A DNA stretch of 64,000 nucleotides from Bradyrhizobium algeriense (GCF_036924595.1 NZ_JAZHRV010000001.1:5332001-5396000), one strand, 5' to 3'. Shown: positions 28,949-38,898, counted from the stretch's first letter. Numbers and translations are program-made. Notes: a model not told the origin generated them from the letters alone.

Positions 28949-30109
28949 CTAGAACAAACTCAGTTGCTGTCCGCTTCGCTTCGGCTTGATGAAATGATCG
29001 GTCGTCAGCTTCGAGCGGCGCTTGTTGAGGCCGAGCTTTTCGCAAGCGATTTCGAACCGCCGCCCGATCATCCAGGCCATCGGGCCGGTACCCTTCATCC
29101 GCGTGCCCCATTGCGAGTCATAGTCGCGCCCGCCGCGCATGTCGCGGATCAGGGTGAAGACGTGACGGTAACGGTCGGGATAGTTCGCCATCAGCCATTC
29201 GCGAAACAGGTCGCGCACTTCCAGCGGCAGCCGCAGCAGCACGTAGCTTGCTTCCTTGACGCCGGCATGGGCTGCGGCATCGAGAATGCGTTCGATCTCG
29301 GAATCGTTCAGCGCGGGGATGACAGGCGCGACCATCACGGTCGCGGGAATGCCGGCCTCCGACAATTGCCGCAGCGCCTCCAGCCGCTTCGGCGGCATCG
29401 AGGCGCGCGGCTCCATGGTGCGCGCAAGCTTGGGATCGAGCGTGGTCACGGATATGGCGACCTTGGCCAGATTGCGCTTCGCCATCCGCTGCAGAATATC
29501 GATGTCGCGCGTCACCAGCGCCGATTTGGTGACGATGCCGACGGGATGGCCGGCGCGATCGAGCACTTCGAGAATGCCGCGCATGATTTTGTGCTCGCGC
29601 TCAATCGGCTGATACGGGTCGGTGTTGGTGCCGATCGCGATCATGCGCGGCTCGTAACCGGAGGCGGCCAGTTCCTTCTCGAGCAGTTCCGGCGCGTCCG
29701 GCTTGGCCAGCAGCTTGGATTCGAAATCGAGCCCGGGCGACAATCCGAGAAAGGCGTGGGTCGGCCGCGCGAAGCAGTAGACGCAGCCATGCTCACAGCC
29801 GCGATACGGATTAATAGAACGGTCGAACCCGATGTCGGGCGAGTCGTTACGGGTGATGACCTTGCGCGAGGTATCGAGCGATACCGTCGTCTTGAACGGC
29901 GGCAGTTCGTCCAGGCTCTGCCAGCCATCGTCGAAGGCGACCCGCGCCTCGGCCTCGAACCGGCCGCTATCGTTGGACTGCGCGCCGCGGCCACGCCGTC
30001 GCTGGCCTTCGATGGCGACCGCAAGCTCAGGAAAAGGTGTCGCACCCGCCGGCTCGGAGGGCGCCGTGACCGGCGGGTGCTTGAGGGCATGAGAGGATGC
30101 TCGGCTCAT
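28949..30109 (-). CDS. PA0069 family radical SAM protein
   Basis: A 386-residue radical SAM enzyme related to spore photoproduct lyase-like proteins. The iron-sulphur motif is CEHGCVYCFARP, the CxxxCxxC pattern with an adjacent aromatic residue. Upstream lies NPYRGCEHGC, typical of the PA0069 group, and GTNTDPYQPIEREHKIMRG follows. The reaction and substrate of this group are not established. The N-terminal 50 residues are polar and variable. The gene is divergent from the GT2 gene, with 189 bases between starts. Confidence 0.9.
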   Translation of the reverse strand: MSRASSHALKHPPVTAPSEPAGATPFPELAVAIEGQRRRGRGAQSNDSGRFEAEARVAFDDGWQSLDELPPFKTTVSLDTSRKVITRNDSPDIGFDRSINPYRGCEHGCVYCFARPTHAFLGLSPGLDFESKLLAKPDAPELLEKELAASGYEPRMIAIGTNTDPYQPIEREHKIMRGILEVLDRAGHPVGIVTKSALVTRDIDILQRMAKRNLAKVAISVTTLDPKLARTMEPRASMPPKRLEALRQLSEAGIPATVMVAPVIPALNDSEIERILDAAAHAGVKEASYVLLRLPLEVRDLFREWLMANYPDRYRHVFTLIRDMRGGRDYDSQWGTRMKGTGPMAWMIGRRFEIACEKLGLNKRRSKLTTDHFIKPKRSGQQLSLF

Positions 30110-30298
30110 GAAGCGAACATAGCACGTCGTAAGAACAAATCAAGAACATCATCGACAACAATCACAACGAAGCGCAAACATCGGAAAAGGGTATTGGCGC
30201 CAGTGCCGCAAAAAGCTGCACGCAAGCGGCTGTTTTGATTGTGACAACATGATAACGGTGCGGCGTTTTTCCTCGTTTGAGTCACCGAAGCCTCATCC

Positions 30299-30871
30299 AT
30301 GTTGAGCGTGATCATTCCAACCGAAGGGGTCGAGCAGCCCGCCGTCGCAACGCTGGCGGCGCTGGTGCCGGGAGCGGCAGCCGGCGTCATCCGCGAGGTG
30401 CTGCTGGTCGACAGGGCCGGCAACGGCGTGATCGAACGGGTGGCCGACGTCGCCGGGTGCCGCTTTCTCGGGTTTGAAGGAACACGCGCCGCGGCGCTGG
30501 CCGCAGGCGCGCGGGCGGCGCGCTCGCCATGGCTGATGTTCCTGCACGCCGGCGCGGTGCTCGACAATGGATGGATCGACGAGACCACGCAGTTCATCCA
30601 GAACGTATCGAGCAGCGACCGGCCGCGCGCCGGGGTCTTTCGCTATGCCCGCTCGCCCTATGCCGACACGCGGCTGCGCGACGGCTTCAAATTCGTCGCC
30701 CGCATGATTACCGGCCCGTCGGCGGAACAAGGCCTCCTGATCGCGCGCGACCATTATGAGCGGCTTGGCGGCTACCGGCCGGATTCGCGCCGTTCCGAGA
30801 CGCGGCTGTTGCGCCAACTCGGCCGCTCGGCGCGCACCCAGTTGCGCAGCCGGATCATGGTCGTCGCCTAA
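30299..30871 (+). CDS. GT2-like glycosyltransferase domain protein
   Basis: A 190-residue protein starting MLSVIIPTEGVEQPAVATL, the usual beginning of a family 2 GT-A glycosyltransferase. The motif LMFLHAGAVLDNGW (about 78-91) lies where the D-x-D-like region should be, but the DxD is replaced by HAGA. It is short compared with the usual 250-300. It may therefore be a degenerate or accessory GT2 protein. The C-terminal part is arginine-rich. Confidence 0.72.
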   Translation: MLSVIIPTEGVEQPAVATLAALVPGAAAGVIREVLLVDRAGNGVIERVADVAGCRFLGFEGTRAAALAAGARAARSPWLMFLHAGAVLDNGWIDETTQFIQNVSSSDRPRAGVFRYARSPYADTRLRDGFKFVARMITGPSAEQGLLIARDHYERLGGYRPDSRRSETRLLRQLGRSARTQLRSRIMVVA

Positions 30872-30972
30872 AAGCGGTACACCGCAGGGCCCAGACACAA
30901 AATATCGAAAACAACCCCATGCAAAGTAGAACGGGGCTGGCGCGCCTCGCAGGACGCCTGCCAAATATATAC

Positions 30973-31008
30973 TTGCCAAAGGCAATCATATATTTGACAA
31001 TGGCAAAT
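30973..31008. promoter_or_regulatory. Candidate operator of the MarR-GNAT gene
   Basis: Two symmetric elements stand just upstream of the start codon: TTGCCAAAGGCAA (30973-30985, perfect) and ATTTGACAATGGCAAAT (30992-31008, imperfect). They are unusually AT-rich for this genome and spaced about two helical turns apart, which fits binding by a dimeric MarR protein, probably autoregulation. GAGGAAG just before the ATG is the ribosome site. Confidence 0.55.
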
Positions 31009-31022
31009 ATCGAGGAAGCATC

Positions 31023-31952
31023 ATGCCCCAACCGGATTCCGAACGGGACGTCGCGGCGGTTCGCGCCTTCAATCGCTTCTACACCCGCAAGCTCGGCGTG
31101 CTGGACCAGCAGCTCGTGAAAAGCCCGTTCTCGCTGAGCGAAGCCCGGGTGCTGTACGAGCTCGCCCACCGCGAAGATCTCTCAGCCAAGGAGATTGGCG
31201 CCGAACTGGGCCTCGATGCCGGCTATCTCAGCCGCATCGTGCAGAATTTCGATGAAACCGGGTTGATCAGCCGCGAACCGCTGCCGTCCGACCGCCGGCA
31301 ATACCGGCTCGGATTGACCGCCAAGGGCCGTCAGGCGTTCGCCAAACTCGAGCGCAATACAAAGGACGACGTTGCGGCGATGCTTGCCGCGCTGACACGC
31401 GGCGGCAGGGAGCGCCTGATCGGGGCAATGACGGACATCGAGCGGCTGCTCGGTGATGGCAGTGTAGCGCCAAAGCCGGCGACGCTGCGCGAGCCGCGTC
31501 CCGGCGACATGGGATGGGTGGTGCAGAGCCACGGCGCGCTCTACGCCCGCGAATACGGCTGGGATTCCTCGTTCGAGGGGCTCGTCGCCGAGATCGCAGC
31601 CAAGTTCCTCAGCTCGTTCGACGCATCGCGGGAACGTTGCTGGATCGCCGAGATCGAGGGAGCGCAGGTCGGCTCGATATTTCTGGTGCGGCACACCGAC
31701 GATATCGCCAAGCTGCGGCTCTTGCTGGTCGACCCGGCCGGGCGTGGCCAGGGGCTGGGCCATCGGCTGGTCGGCGAATGCATCGCGTTCGCGAAGGCCT
31801 GCGGCTATCGCCGGATCACGCTGTGGACCCAGAGCATTCTGGTTGCCGCCCGCAAAATCTATCACGAGGCCGGGTTCAAGCTGGTCGCCACCGAGCCGCA
31901 CCGCAGTTTCGGTCAAGACCTGATCGGCGAAACCTGGGAACTCGAACTGTGA
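31023..31952 (+). CDS. MarR-type regulator fused to a GNAT acetyltransferase
   Basis: A 309-residue two-domain protein. Residues about 10-145 are a MarR winged-helix domain (LSAKEIGAELGLDAGYLSRIV as recognition region, then REPLPSDRRQYRLGLTAKG as wing). Residues about 155-309 are a GNAT domain with the acetyl-CoA loop VDPAGRGQGLGHRLV at 236-250. Fusions of this kind are known in many bacteria, and the acetyltransferase may act on the inducer or on a toxic amine. A candidate operator lies in the 50 bases upstream. The stop overlaps a small coupled ORF. Confidence 0.9.
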   Translation: MPQPDSERDVAAVRAFNRFYTRKLGVLDQQLVKSPFSLSEARVLYELAHREDLSAKEIGAELGLDAGYLSRIVQNFDETGLISREPLPSDRRQYRLGLTAKGRQAFAKLERNTKDDVAAMLAALTRGGRERLIGAMTDIERLLGDGSVAPKPATLREPRPGDMGWVVQSHGALYAREYGWDSSFEGLVAEIAAKFLSSFDASRERCWIAEIEGAQVGSIFLVRHTDDIAKLRLLLVDPAGRGQGLGHRLVGECIAFAKACGYRRITLWTQSILVAARKIYHEAGFKLVATEPHRSFGQDLIGETWELEL

Positions 31953-32092
31953 AGCCGCGGCGTCGCGATATCCCGCGGCGCGTCACGCCGGACCTCCTGG
32001 ACTTTTACATCAAGCGCGCACATGGGTTGCGCGAAGAGTGGTATCGCAAGATGTGGCACGCGATCTGGTCGCGGCTGGTTTGGCCACGCTAG
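31949..32092 (+). CDS. Coupled 47-residue basic, aromatic-rich small protein
   Basis: A GTG start overlaps the MarR-GNAT stop (GTGA). The frame encodes a 47-residue protein with the core DFYIKRAHGLREEWYRKMW and a tail rich in tryptophan and arginine. It has no signal peptide but could form an amphipathic helix at the membrane surface. It ends nine bases before the convergent moaB gene. The overlap and composition favour a real gene, though I know no named family with certainty. Confidence 0.5.
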   Translation: MKPRRRDIPRRVTPDLLDFYIKRAHGLREEWYRKMWHAIWSRLVWPR

Positions 32093-32100
32093 AATCTTCG

Positions 32101-32664
32101 TCAGGCCGACGCGCCTTGTGCTTTAGGCCGCCGCAAATGCTCGTCGAGCCGCGGCATGATCTCGACGAAATTGCAGGGACGCGTGCGGTAATCGAGCTGG
32201 GCGGCGAGGATGCCGTCCCACGCATCGCGGCAGGCGCCCGGCGATCCCGGCAGGCAGAAGATGAAGGTCGCACCCGCAACGCCGGCAGTGGCGCGGCTTT
32301 GCACCGTCGAGGTGCCGATCTTGGCGTGGCTCAGCATGTGGAAGGCGATGGAAAAGCCATCCATCCGCTTCTCGAACAGCGGCTCGACCGCCTCCGGCGT
32401 CACGTCGCGGCCGGTAAATCCAGTACCGCCGGTGGTGATGATGGCATCGACGCCCTCGTCGGCGATCCATCGCTTGATGATGACGCGGATCGCATCGATG
32501 TCGTCGACGATGATCTCGCGCGCGGCAAGCCGATGACCCGCCGCCGTCAGCCGCTCCGCCAGCGTGGTGCCGGATTTGTCATCGGCCAGCGTGCGGGTGT
32601 CGGAGACCGTCAGCACCGCGATGTTGAGCGGCACGAATTGTTTTGATTCATCGATGGAGGACAT
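32101..32664 (-). CDS. moaB: MoaB/MogA molybdenum cofactor biosynthesis protein
   Basis: A 187-residue molybdopterin adenylyltransferase-like protein, which activates molybdopterin with AMP before metal insertion. The MoCF signature TTGGTGFTGRDVTPEAVEPL is complete, and LTVSDTRTLADDKSG at the N-terminus fits MoaB. The start MSSIDESKQ at 32664 is preceded by GGAG-like bases; the longer frame reaches into a type G repeat and is not used. No other molybdenum cofactor gene is near. Confidence 0.92.
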   Translation of the reverse strand: MSSIDESKQFVPLNIAVLTVSDTRTLADDKSGTTLAERLTAAGHRLAAREIIVDDIDAIRVIIKRWIADEGVDAIITTGGTGFTGRDVTPEAVEPLFEKRMDGFSIAFHMLSHAKIGTSTVQSRATAGVAGATFIFCLPGSPGACRDAWDGILAAQLDYRTRPCNFVEIMPRLDEHLRRPKAQGASA

Positions 32665-32677
32665 GACCGCCTCTTCC

Positions 32678-32762
32678 CGTCGTGCCCGGGCTTGTCCCAG
32701 GCATCCACGTTTTCGATTTAAGACTATAGACGTGGATGGCCGGGACAAGCCCGGCCATGACG
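32678..32762. repeat. Intergenic inverted repeat, type G, copy 1
   Basis: Ends are CGTCGTGCCCGGGCTTGTCC and GGACAAGCCCGGCCATGACG, with inner arms GCATCCACGT and ACGTGGATGG. The second copy is at 44406-44495. It lies between the metallopeptidase gene and moaB. Confidence 0.85.
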
Positions 32763-32781
32763 AATACTTTTCCAGCTTAAG

Positions 32782-33720
32782 CTACAAAGCGCCTTGGGCA
32801 AACGTGTTGCAGGCCTGCACCGTGCCCTGCTGGTAGCCGGTCATGAACCATTGCTTGCGCTGTGCCGCGGAGCCGTGGGTGAAGCTGTCCGGCACCACCC
32901 TGCCCGTCGACTGTCGCTGCAGCGTATCGTCGCCGATCGCGGTTGCTGTTTTCAATGCCGCGTCGATGTCGCCGGCTTCGACGAAGCCCGGACGTTTCTT
33001 TTCCTCGCGGTTGACCCAGACGCCGGAAAGACAATCCGCCTGCAGTTCGACCTTGACCTGCAGCGCGTTGGCTTCCGCCTTGCTGCCGGCCTGCTGCTGC
33101 AGCCGCTGCACCCGCGGCAGGATGCCGAGCAGGTTCTGGATGTGATGTCCCGCTTCATGGGCGATGATATAGGCTGTCGTGAATTTGCAGGTGCTGCCCG
33201 AACAGCCGCGAAAGCGCGTCTCGACTTCGCGGAAGAAACCGGTGTCGAGGAAGATCTGCTTGTCCGGCGGGCAGTAGAACGGTCCCATCGCCGACTGCGC
33301 CATGCCGCAGCGGCCGCCATTGGTGGCGTTGCGAAACAGCACGATGCGCGGTCCCGTGTAATTCTGTCCGCTGGACTGGAAGATCTCGCTCCAGCGGTCA
33401 TCGATCTCGCCAAGAATGCCGGCGATCATGCTGCCGACTTCGTCTTTCGGCGCGCCGGTCTTGGCCGGCCCCGACCGGCGATCGGTCTGGTAGGTCGGCG
33501 CCTGGTTGCCGCCGGTCAGGATTTCGGCGCCGCCGATCAGGATGCGCGGATCGATTCCGAAAGCATAGCCGACCAGGCCGAGCACGATGATGGTGCCGAT
33601 GCCGAGCCCGCCGCCGCCCATCGGCAGACCAAAACCGCCACCACCGCCACCCATTCCGCCGCCGCTATCATCGCGACGGTCTTCAATGTCGTCGCTGCGG
33701 CGGAAATCATCGTAACGCAT
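32782..33720 (-). CDS. YpfJ-like neutral zinc metallopeptidase
   Basis: A 312-residue putative metalloprotease. The zinc motif HEAGH is at residues 188-192 within AYIIAHEAGHHIQNLLG. A glycine-rich stretch (about 19-42) leads into a single membrane helix (41-55), so the catalytic part should face the periplasm. Cysteines at GGRCGMAQ, FYCPPDK, GCSGSTCK and ADCLSG are conserved in the family. The length is normal. No substrate is known. About 280 bases separate its start from ccrM. Confidence 0.9.
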   Translation of the reverse strand: MRYDDFRRSDDIEDRRDDSGGGMGGGGGGFGLPMGGGGLGIGTIIVLGLVGYAFGIDPRILIGGAEILTGGNQAPTYQTDRRSGPAKTGAPKDEVGSMIAGILGEIDDRWSEIFQSSGQNYTGPRIVLFRNATNGGRCGMAQSAMGPFYCPPDKQIFLDTGFFREVETRFRGCSGSTCKFTTAYIIAHEAGHHIQNLLGILPRVQRLQQQAGSKAEANALQVKVELQADCLSGVWVNREEKKRPGFVEAGDIDAALKTATAIGDDTLQRQSTGRVVPDSFTHGSAAQRKQWFMTGYQQGTVQACNTFAQGAL

Positions 33721-33866
33721 GGCGGTATTTCCTCATCCCCGGCTGTTTGCTCGAATACGCAACGCGGCAATCACGTAAAATTTCCATTCCATTAATCAAT
33801 AGCCCGCCCGGCAAAAACTGCCTAGTGCGCGAGCGGCCGCAATCTCTGCTGGTAATGTAATCGGCA

Positions 33867-35133
<1,267 letters not shown>

Positions 35134-35362
35134 GCGGCTTCGCCGCAGGACACCTGCGGCGTGTCGCGGCAGGACGCGCCAAAGCACCGCACCGTGCAGA
35201 CGACCGCGGCTATGCCGCGAAATGCGGCCTGCCTACCCCCTGCGCAACCACCCCGATCAGCCGGCATGGCAGGCCTGTCAGGCACGCGGGTGGTCACGCG
35301 CCTTTTCGTCCCTATTTGAGCGGATACCTGCTATATTCATTATCCCAAATGAGATTACTGCC

Positions 35363-35689
35363 ATGCGCACGCGAGGCTCCGAGTCGTTCATCGTGCTGCC
35401 ACTGCTGCCGATCTTCCTGATCGGCTTGTTTCCAATACTGCTGTTGAGCTTGCTCGGCCCCGCCGGACTGATCATCCTCGGCATCCTGGTCGCCAGCGCG
35501 GGCTTGACCGACATTCTCGATGCCAGCGGCACCTTCAGCGAGCAGATCATCGTGCACGGCTATGCGCGAGGATCGGAGCGCACGGGGCAACGAACGGCGC
35601 TGCGTTCGGAAATGCGCTTCGCATCCCTCATGATCGCTGCCGGTGCCGGCCTTGCGGTTGCCGGCATAGGCGGTCTGGCGCTGTCGTAG
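35363..35689 (+). CDS. Membrane protein of unknown function
   Basis: A 108-residue protein with two closely spaced hydrophobic helices (about 8-30 and 32-50), a polar loop and a third helix (87-106). The start MRTRGSESF at 35363 puts basic residues before the first helix. The longer frame from 35222 has an implausible leader. I do not recognise a family. It stands alone between ccrM and a glutathione S-transferase gene; the 229 bases before it show no clear feature. Confidence 0.62.
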   Translation: MRTRGSESFIVLPLLPIFLIGLFPILLLSLLGPAGLIILGILVASAGLTDILDASGTFSEQIIVHGYARGSERTGQRTALRSEMRFASLMIAAGAGLAVAGIGGLALS

Positions 35690-35853
35690 AGAGCGAGCTT
35701 CGCTCGTCTCGAGAGCGCCGGCCCGGGCCCGGTCACAAACTCGTCGCTTGCGCATCCCGCAAAAATTTGAGCATGGACGTGACACAAGGCGGCAATGCCG
35801 CCCCGTGCCGCAATAAACCGTCCTGCCAAGAAGCAATGGGAGAGAATTCCAAA

Positions 35854-36540
35854 ATGCTCAAATTCTATTTCAACGGATCGCCCAACCCGACCAAGGTCGC
35901 CCTCTTCCTCGAGGAAGCCGGCCTCGCCTATCAGCCGGTCGCCGTCGACACCCGCAAGGGTGACCAGTTCAAGCCGGAATATCTCGCCATCAATCCGAAC
36001 GCCAAGGTGCCCGCGATCGACGACGACGGCGTCAAGGTATTCGACAGCAACGCCATCCTGCTCTACCTCGCCGAAAAGACCGGCAAGTTCCTGCCTGCGA
36101 ACACGCCCGCCAACCGCGGCGAATTGCTGTCATGGCTGATGTTCGCCGCCACCGGCGTCGGCCCGTATTCCGGCCAGGCCGTCCACTTCAAGCATTTTGC
36201 GCCGGAAAAAATCGACTACGCCCATAACCGCTACCAGTTCGAGGCGCAGCGGCATTTTGGCATTCTCAACGATCATCTCGCGAGCCGCCGCTATATGGTC
36301 GGCGACACCTATACCATCGTCGACATGGACGTCTGGGGCTGGGCCCGCATGCTCCCCTTCGTTCTCGGCGAGGATGCGGTCGCGAAATATCCCAACGTCA
36401 AGCGGCTGGTCGATGAGATCATGGCGCGGCCGGCGGCCGCCAAGGCGATCGCGCTGAAGGATAGCTTCAAGTTCAAGGCCGAGATGGATGACGAAGCCCG
36501 CGGCAACATGTTCAAGCACATGTCGGTGAAGGCGGCCTGA
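35854..36540 (+). CDS. Glutathione S-transferase family protein
   Basis: A 228-residue protein. The thioredoxin-like N-terminal domain begins MLKFYFNGSPNPTKVALFLE and includes the cis-proline/glutathione-binding segments NAKVPAIDDDG and VFDSNAILLYLAE. The all-alpha C-terminal domain has YMVGDTYTIVDMDVWGW, which contains the conserved N-capping region of GSTs. It would conjugate or reduce small electrophiles with glutathione. I start at 35854; two in-frame ATGs upstream (35767, 35836) only add residues before the fold. Confidence 0.9.
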   Translation: MLKFYFNGSPNPTKVALFLEEAGLAYQPVAVDTRKGDQFKPEYLAINPNAKVPAIDDDGVKVFDSNAILLYLAEKTGKFLPANTPANRGELLSWLMFAATGVGPYSGQAVHFKHFAPEKIDYAHNRYQFEAQRHFGILNDHLASRRYMVGDTYTIVDMDVWGWARMLPFVLGEDAVAKYPNVKRLVDEIMARPAAAKAIALKDSFKFKAEMDDEARGNMFKHMSVKAA

Positions 36541-36548
36541 ATTTCTTC

Positions 36549-36694
36549 ACCCGCCCCTTGAGGGGGCGGGTCGGCGCGACGCGCCGGGGTGGGGTGACGG
36601 TCCCTCCACATCCAACAGTGTTCGTGTTGAGAGACCTTCACCCCACCTCGGTTCGCATTTCATGCGAACCGATCCTCCCCCTCCAGGGGAGGAT
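36549..36694. repeat. Complex inverted repeat, type A, copy 1
   Basis: It begins with a strong hairpin, ACCCGCCCC-TTGA-GGGGGCGGGT, has inner arms GGTGGGGTGACGGTC/CTTCACCCCACCTC-like, and ends GATCCTCCCCCTCCAGGGG plus AGGAT. A second copy is at 54759-54922. It lies directly after the glutathione S-transferase gene. The first hairpin could act as a terminator. Confidence 0.85.
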
Positions 36695-36750
36695 CGGTAG
36701 CTTGCGCGTTGACAGATTCGCGCCTCCGCCCACCTGACGAGATCCACGAC

Positions 36751-37182
36751 CTAAGCCGCCGCCACCTTCCGCTCTTGCGGAAACTTCCCCAGCACACGCT
36801 CCACCAGCGCGGAATCGCAGTATTCCTTGATCTCCTTGATCTTGCCGTTCTCGATCCGCCAGACCATGCAGTACTGATTGTCGTAGCGCTCCCCGGACTT
36901 GGTGACATTGTCCCCGCGGGCTTCGACGACGACGTAATCACCCTCCGCGATAAAATTGAACGCCAGCGTGCGCGGCCGCCCGGCGGCGAGGCGCGACCGC
37001 AAATGACCCATCAGGCCGTTCTGGATCGCATCGCGGCCCCTGAATTCGTGCGACCACGAATATTGTCCGGTGACGATCCAGGTCACATCCTCGGCGAGGT
37101 TATCGACGAAGGTGGTGCCGCTCCGGTTGGCGGAATCTGTGTAGACCTGCTGCACTAGTTTCTTGTTCGCTTCTGCGCTCAT
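36751..37182 (-). CDS. NTF2/SnoaL-like protein
   Basis: A 143-residue protein with the NTF2-like cone fold. Family-type segments are LVQQVYTDSAN, DNLAEDVTWIVTG, GRDAIQNGLMGHL and YDNQYCMVWRIENGKIKEIKEY. AAAGGAG lies at ideal distance before the ATG at 37182. Such proteins are small isomerases, hydrolases or ligand-binding proteins. It is divergent from the LysR gene, with 88 bases between starts, which makes it the likely target of that regulator. Confidence 0.85.
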   Translation of the reverse strand: MSAEANKKLVQQVYTDSANRSGTTFVDNLAEDVTWIVTGQYSWSHEFRGRDAIQNGLMGHLRSRLAAGRPRTLAFNFIAEGDYVVVEARGDNVTKSGERYDNQYCMVWRIENGKIKEIKEYCDSALVERVLGKFPQERKVAAA

Positions 37183-37248
37183 GGCGGCTCTCCTTTGATC
37201 TGTGCTGCAGATCATCGCGCGCGGCATGCCATTCTTCCAATCGATAAT

Positions 37249-37265
37249 GAATATGATATATATTC
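37249..37265. promoter_or_regulatory. Candidate LysR operator
   Basis: GAATATGATATATATTC, a near-symmetric AT-rich element with GAATAT/ATATTC arms, lies in the 88-base divergent gap, ending five bases before the LysR start. It is the only strongly AT-rich symmetric element there. LysR proteins typically bind T-N11-A motifs in such gaps. The pairing is inferred. Confidence 0.5.
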
Positions 37266-37270
37266 ACTCC

Positions 37271-38191
37271 ATGAATTTGAACTCGCTTGACCTCAACCTG
37301 CTGGTCGCGCTCGACGCGCTGCTCAGGGAAGTCAATGTCAGCCGCGCCGCGATGCGGATCGGGTTGTCGCAGCCGGCCGCCAGCCATGCGTTGCAGCGGC
37401 TGCGCGACCTGATCGGCGATCCCCTTTTGGTTCGCAATGGAGCACGGATGGAGCTGACGCCGCGGGCACAGGCGCTGCGCGCGCCCCTGGCGCAGGCGCT
37501 CGATCAGGTGCGCTCCCTGTTCATCGCCGATGAGTTCGACGCCGCGCGAAGCGAACGCCAGTTTCGCCTGATGATGCCGGATCTCGCCGTCGAGCTTTTG
37601 ATGCCGCCGCTGATGGAGAAGATCACGAAGATAGCGCCGAACGTCCGGATCGACGTCGTGCCGTGGCGGGGACCTGCGATCTTCACCGCGGAGTTCGCCC
37701 GCACCATCGACATGGTGATCTCGATCGGCAACGCCTTTACCGGATTTCACCGGCAACGGCTCTACACCGACAGCGACGCGCTCGCGGTGCGGCGGGGCCA
37801 CCCTATCGGCGCGCGGCTGAAGCGGCCGGACGTGTTTCTCGAGGCGCGCCACGTCGCGGTCGTGATCCGCGGCCAGAGCGAGGACCTGATCGACATCTGG
37901 CTGCGCCCCAAGGGCATCGAGCGGCGGATCGCGCTGGTCGTGCCCGGCTATATCGAGGCGCTGCATGTCGCCGCGCGCACCGATCTCGTCGCCTTCGTGC
38001 CGCGCCGGCTGATCGGCGCGCTGTCGAAGCAGCTATCGCTGACAACAGTCACGCCACCGCTCGATCCGGGGATCGACGAGCAGTTCATGTTCTACCCGAC
38101 CCGGGCGCAGATGGACCCTGGTTCGATCTGGCTGCGCAACATCATGCTCGGCATCGGTCGAGAAATGGAGCGCGGGAAAAAGGCTGCGTAG
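37271..38191 (+). CDS. LysR family transcriptional regulator
   Basis: A 306-residue regulator. The winged-helix domain at the N-terminus starts MNLNSLDLNLLVALDALL and has the recognition helix region LSQPAASHALQRLRDLIGDPLLVR. The rest is the periplasmic-binding-like effector domain, with the NodD/Nah-type pattern. I use the ATG at 37271, preceding the conserved LDLNLL motif; the longer frame from 37202 runs through the candidate operator. The stop codon TAG is formed by the edge of a type E repeat. The effector is unknown. Confidence 0.92.
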   Translation: MNLNSLDLNLLVALDALLREVNVSRAAMRIGLSQPAASHALQRLRDLIGDPLLVRNGARMELTPRAQALRAPLAQALDQVRSLFIADEFDAARSERQFRLMMPDLAVELLMPPLMEKITKIAPNVRIDVVPWRGPAIFTAEFARTIDMVISIGNAFTGFHRQRLYTDSDALAVRRGHPIGARLKRPDVFLEARHVAVVIRGQSEDLIDIWLRPKGIERRIALVVPGYIEALHVAARTDLVAFVPRRLIGALSKQLSLTTVTPPLDPGIDEQFMFYPTRAQMDPGSIWLRNIMLGIGREMERGKKAA

Positions 38192-38269
38192 GGTGGGCAA
38201 AGCGAAGCGTGCCCACCATCAGGCGTGAGTTGTTTGGGCGGTGGGCACGCTGCGCTTTGCCCACCCTAC
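38188..38269. repeat. Intergenic inverted repeat, type E, copy 2
   Basis: Ends are GTAGGGTGGGCAAAG and CTTTGCCCACCCTAC, closely matching the copy at 19535-19623. The GTAG at its left edge contains the LysR stop codon. It fills the convergent gap between the LysR gene and the second GST gene. Confidence 0.87.
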
Positions 38270-38280
38270 AAGCTACTATC

Positions 38281-38898
38281 TCAGGCCTTCACGTCCGCCA
38301 GCACCTTCTGCACTGCCGGCCGCTCCGACATCCGCTTGCGGTGAGCGACCACCTTCGGCAGCGCCGCGACATCGACACCGTCGCCCTCCAACCAACCGGC
38401 GATCGTGAACAGATAGGGGTCGCACACCGTGTACTGCTCGCCCATTACCCACGGTCCCTTCAGCATGTCGCGCTCGATCAGCGCGAACGCCGCGGCCATG
38501 GTTTCCGGCACCTTGCGCTTCATGTCGGCGAACGAGGATTCCTCGACCGCCCAGCGATAGCCGCGCCCCTTGTGCGCATGATTGACGTGCACCGTCGCGC
38601 AGAGATAGCTGTTGAAGGACTGCGCCTGCGCGAAGGCGAACGGGTCGTCCGGCATCAGCTTGGCCTGCGGAAAGCTCTGCGCAATGTAGGCGAGGATCGC
38701 CGGCGTTTCGGTCAGGGTGCCACGGTCGGTCACCAGCGCCGGCACCCGCCCCTTTGGATTGATCGCAAGATATTGCGGGGTGGTCTGCTGGCCGTTCTTG
38801 AAGTCGAGCCGCTCCGCCGCATAGGAGGCGCCGGCCTCCTCCAGAGCGATATGCGAAGCCAGCGCGCAGGTGCCGGGGGCGGTATAGAGCTTGAACAT
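38281..38898 (-). CDS. Glutathione S-transferase family protein
   Basis: A 205-residue protein that differs clearly from the GST at 35854. It begins MFKLYTAPGTCALASHIALEEAGASY, core YTAPGTCALASHIAL, with the serine/cysteine site expected of beta-class bacterial GSTs. GRVPALVTDRGTLTETPAIL is the glutathione-binding part, and EQYTVCDPYLFTIAGW lies in the helical domain. The ATG at 38898 has GAGGA upstream; a GTG four codons earlier is an alternative. It is probably a cytoplasmic detoxification enzyme. Confidence 0.9.
   Translation of the reverse strand: MFKLYTAPGTCALASHIALEEAGASYAAERLDFKNGQQTTPQYLAINPKGRVPALVTDRGTLTETPAILAYIAQSFPQAKLMPDDPFAFAQAQSFNSYLCATVHVNHAHKGRGYRWAVEESSFADMKRKVPETMAAAFALIERDMLKGPWVMGEQYTVCDPYLFTIAGWLEGDGVDVAALPKVVAHRKRMSERPAVQKVLADVKA

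Noticed and set aside
30299..30871. Calling the GT2-like protein a full, active glycosyltransferase
   Set aside because: It is short and the DxD position reads HAGA, so only the fold is supported.
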